In this document: positions 28,620-30,757 of the stretch, one piece after another | How positions within the stretch are numbered: the first letter of the stretch is position 1 | How the letters are laid out: every line of letters begins with the position of its first letter | Position numbers and translations under genes: made by a program | Virus record (IMG/VR): IMGVR_UViG_3300046492_000126 | Coordinates: 1-30,757 of that record | Reading direction: 5' to 3' (one strand) | Length of the DNA: 30,757 nucleotides | From: a virus | The notes under the pieces: model-generated | The model's input: only the letters and a program-made list of their open reading frames with translations | The model's database searches: none | Told to the model about the DNA's origin: nothing

Positions 28620-28645
28620 AAAAAAAGGCCGCCATTTCGGCAGCC
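28620..28645 (-). terminator. terminator between portal and scaffold genes
   Basis: On the minus strand, GGCTGCC pairs with GGCGGCC (7 bp, one G-T) around GAAAT and is followed by seven T. It lies 21 nt after the portal stop. The T run is followed by ATGCCC. This probably makes portal and terminase less abundant than scaffold and capsid, or marks a second promoter for the scaffold. Confidence 0.75.
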
Positions 28646-28665
28646 GTCGTAATGCGTTGTTGAGG

Positions 28666-30162
28666 TTAGGCCGGGTTCTGTTTCCGGGCCTGATTGCCGC
28701 TGTTGCCCTGCGGCGGCTTCTGTGCCGTCTGCTGGGCCTTCTGCGACATGCCGGGAGGTCCGGCAGGCTTATCGCCGGGCTTGTCGCCGGCAGGGTCCTG
28801 CTGCATCGGCATGGGGTACTTCTTCGCCAGTTCCATTGCGGATTTGGCGTCGGCTTCCCTCATGTCTGCAAAGCGGGATATCTGCTGCGGCGTGTAGCCG
28901 GCATCGGAGAGGAGTTGGTCTCTCGGGACACCGATCATCTGAAGCTTCAGAAGGGCGTCCATGTGCTGTGCTTCGGTGCGGTTCTCGGGGTCCTTCCAGA
29001 TGGTCTCTGCGGACCACGCTTCCGAGCGGGCATCGCCCATGACTGCGAAGCAGAGCCGCATGACCTGTTCCCAGGCTTCTCCGAAGTGGAGCATTCGCTC
29101 TCGGGTCTTGGCTATGAGACCGGCCTCCGCCGCGGTGATGGACTCACCGGAAGGAATCTGTCCACCACCATTGATGAAGTAGTGGAAGGGGATTCTGGAG
29201 ATCGAGGCCATGTGCTGAACAAGCATCTCGATCAGAACCACGTAATTGCTCAGGTTGGCGGCCTCGAACTGGCCGAACTTGGCGTTTGGATCTTCCGCCT
29301 GCAACAGTTTGTCCACTGCGACCTTGAACGGCTCGACGGGGTTACCGTGGTCGTCCTCAACGATTTCCAGGCCGGTGACGTACCGCTGGGGCCAGGCCGC
29401 GTACTCGGACGCCACCAGGGCGTCAGCAACCGTCTTGTTGATGGCGTCCTGAATCGGAACGACCACGTGAAGGTCTGAGACCGGATCACGGAGAAGACGG
29501 GACCTGTTCGTGATGGGAACCACCGGAACGACACCCAGAGGATTCTTCGAAACCTCCTTAGCCTCCCATGAGTACGAGCCCTTGGCGAACGTGTAAACGC
29601 CCTCGGGGAGCCACAGCGTTACCCACTGCCGTCCCCAATCGTCGTAGTAGAACTTGGCTGCGGCGTCGATCTCTCGACGGCTACCAGGCTTGTACTGGAC
29701 GATGAAGTTCTCGGCGGACTCAATCGTGATGGTGGGCTTGCCCTGCTTATCAGCCCACACGACCGCATAGCTAACGCCCTGAATCATCGCGTCGAGCATT
29801 GCGGCATTCGACTCGGAATCCATCGCGTTGCGCTGCCAAATGTCCCGAGCGTCCTTGTCCGCGTCAGGCTCGTCCGTCATCCGGAAGCCGTCGACATACA
29901 GGCGCTCGTTAACCGAGTCCACGATCATTCCGCAGAAGTTGTCCCTCCACGTGTCGAACGTGGAATGGAACTGATCGAAGTGGCGGACCTGAGCGAACAT
30001 GAGCCGCTGGTGATAGCCGTCGTAGTACTGGCCGTAGATCTGGTAGGTAGCCTTGCGTCGAGCAAGCTTGGAGAACAGCCAGTCGAGCCACTGTTCCGGG
30101 GTGGCCGGCGCCAGACCCGCGGGCACTTCATTTGGCGAAGTGTCGATGCTGAGAACGCTCAA
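28666..30162 (-). CDS. portal protein
   Basis: TTG 30162 overlaps the terminase stop (TTGA), with GGTGG upstream. The 498 residues match the SPP1 gp6-type portal family: an N-terminal WLDWLFSKLARRKATYQIYG and YDGYHQRLMFAQ, then GMIVDSVNERLYVDGFRM, VVPVVPITNRSRL, DLHVVVPIQDAINKTVADAL and SISRIPFHYFINGGGQIPSGES, all characteristic portal segments. A Gln/Pro/Gly-rich disordered C-terminal tail follows (about 440-498). Twelve copies form the DNA entry and exit channel and dock the terminase. Confidence 0.9.
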   Translation of the reverse strand: MSVLSIDTSPNEVPAGLAPATPEQWLDWLFSKLARRKATYQIYGQYYDGYHQRLMFAQVRHFDQFHSTFDTWRDNFCGMIVDSVNERLYVDGFRMTDEPDADKDARDIWQRNAMDSESNAAMLDAMIQGVSYAVVWADKQGKPTITIESAENFIVQYKPGSRREIDAAAKFYYDDWGRQWVTLWLPEGVYTFAKGSYSWEAKEVSKNPLGVVPVVPITNRSRLLRDPVSDLHVVVPIQDAINKTVADALVASEYAAWPQRYVTGLEIVEDDHGNPVEPFKVAVDKLLQAEDPNAKFGQFEAANLSNYVVLIEMLVQHMASISRIPFHYFINGGGQIPSGESITAAEAGLIAKTRERMLHFGEAWEQVMRLCFAVMGDARSEAWSAETIWKDPENRTEAQHMDALLKLQMIGVPRDQLLSDAGYTPQQISRFADMREADAKSAMELAKKYPMPMQQDPAGDKPGDKPAGPPGMSQKAQQTAQKPPQGNSGNQARKQNPA

Positions 30163-30755
30163 AATCCAACCACCCTAGCTCTACGTCGTTTAAGCCGCCC
30201 ATCCGCGATGGCGTCAGCCCTCGCCTCGAATGCGAGAACTGCACACACCGCAAGGTCGATCTTCTTTTTGGACCTCGGAGAGTCCTTGGTAATGAGAAAG
30301 CCCTGAGGCACTTCCCGAACCACGGCATTCAGCACGTGGCGGGTAAGGTCGTCGTCTCCGTCGTGCAGAACGTCACGGACCATCGCAGCGGTACGGAATC
30401 GCTCGACTGCCTGAACCATGCGAGTAGGTTTGTTGGTCCAGAACTCGAATACGAAGTCGTCGCCCCATTCGAGAGCCCAACGGCCGATGTTCTCTTGCCA
30501 GTAAGGCGGGTCGGCATACATCCACTCAACCCGGTACGTCTCGAAGGCCCGCTTAACAGCGGCCTCAACAGAGAGAACGTCGACTTCCCAGTCAGGTTGG
30601 TTAGGGTCCCGTGGGTTCTCCCACACGCCGATGACGAACAGCTTCCCGTCCCTGAGTCGGCACCCGACAAGGCCCGTCGCGTCACCGCGGATCGAGCCGT
30701 CAAAGCCAATGGCTATCTGATCGCCGGGCTTGATGGGATCGCCCTCGTTGAAGCA
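30159..30755 (-). CDS. terminase large subunit, C-terminal nuclease part (cut by right edge)
   Basis: The frame is open from the right edge to the TGA at 30161-30159, giving 198 visible residues; the start and ATPase domain lie outside. Near the edge is DQIAIGFDGSIRGDATGLVG, the first strand of the RNase H-like nuclease domain with its catalytic Asp in FDGS. Later segments (WEVDVLSVEAAVKRAFETY, WMYADPPYWQENIGRWALEW, LITKDSPRSKKKIDLAVCAV) fit the C-terminal half of phage large terminases. LDAV-type acidic residues near the end (KIDLAVC) would complete the metal site. It packages DNA into the head through the portal and cuts concatemers. Confidence 0.85.
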   Translation of the reverse strand, partial: CFNEGDPIKPGDQIAIGFDGSIRGDATGLVGCRLRDGKLFVIGVWENPRDPNQPDWEVDVLSVEAAVKRAFETYRVEWMYADPPYWQENIGRWALEWGDDFVFEFWTNKPTRMVQAVERFRTAAMVRDVLHDGDDDLTRHVLNAVVREVPQGFLITKDSPRSKKKIDLAVCAVLAFEARADAIADGRLKRRRARVVGF

Positions 30756-30757
30756 TG

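Noticed and set aside
1-30757. tRNA genes, CRISPR arrays, insertion sequences, integrase or attachment site
   Set aside because: Looked for by eye on both strands (T-loop motifs, evenly spaced repeats, transposase or recombinase motifs). None seen in this window.

Overview
This window reads as about 31 kb of a tailed, siphovirus-type phage genome, most likely an actinobacteriophage of Streptomyces or a close relative. The evidence is a dense, GC-rich gene array with frequent GTG and a few TTG starts, a complete head-and-tail module in canonical order, an 1859-residue tape measure protein, a G/GT-type tail chaperone frameshift of the kind common in actinophages, a CHAP-LysM endolysin, and a small protein ending in a domain that closely resembles the DNA-binding domain of Lsr2, a nucleoid protein found only in Actinobacteria. 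The host genus is inference. No integrase, repressor, tRNA, CRISPR array or insertion sequence is visible, so the window does not show whether the phage is temperate.

The window holds two convergent transcription units that meet at a strong hairpin at about 11.1 kb. Positions 1 to 11067 are all on the plus strand: a run of some two dozen small, tightly packed or overlapping genes (56 to 175 aa, most without recognisable function), one replication-type ATPase (DUF3987-like, 6739-8079), a 293-aa unknown downstream of it, and two proteins with N-terminal membrane anchors (9744-10223 and 10326-10634). This is the early or accessory arm.

Positions 11150 to the right edge are all on the minus strand and read, in transcription order: terminase large subunit (3' part only), portal, scaffold, major capsid protein, four head-completion and head-tail connector genes, major tail protein, tail assembly chaperones joined by a -1 frameshift, tape measure protein with a lytic transglycosylase domain, Dit-like distal tail protein, Gp37-like tail protein, minor tail protein, beta-helix tail spike, a one-helix membrane/coiled-coil protein, endolysin and a two-helix holin. 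Terminator-like hairpins between portal and scaffold, before and after the major tail protein, before the tail spike, before the endolysin and after the holin divide this operon into blocks.

The most unusual signal is a family of five intergenic hairpins in the plus-strand arm (921, 3155, 4799, 6431, 9540). All carry the identical seven-base loop GAGTAAG on a perfect stem of 10 to 14 bp whose sequence differs between copies by compensatory changes. Each lies 10 to 21 nt after a stop codon. Conserved loop plus covarying stem is the signature of a functional RNA element, beyond a plain terminator. The second point of interest is a possible split Lsr2 system: one gene has only the C-terminal DNA-binding motif (5110-5445), and another small gene nearby resembles the N-terminal dimerisation part (6531-6719).
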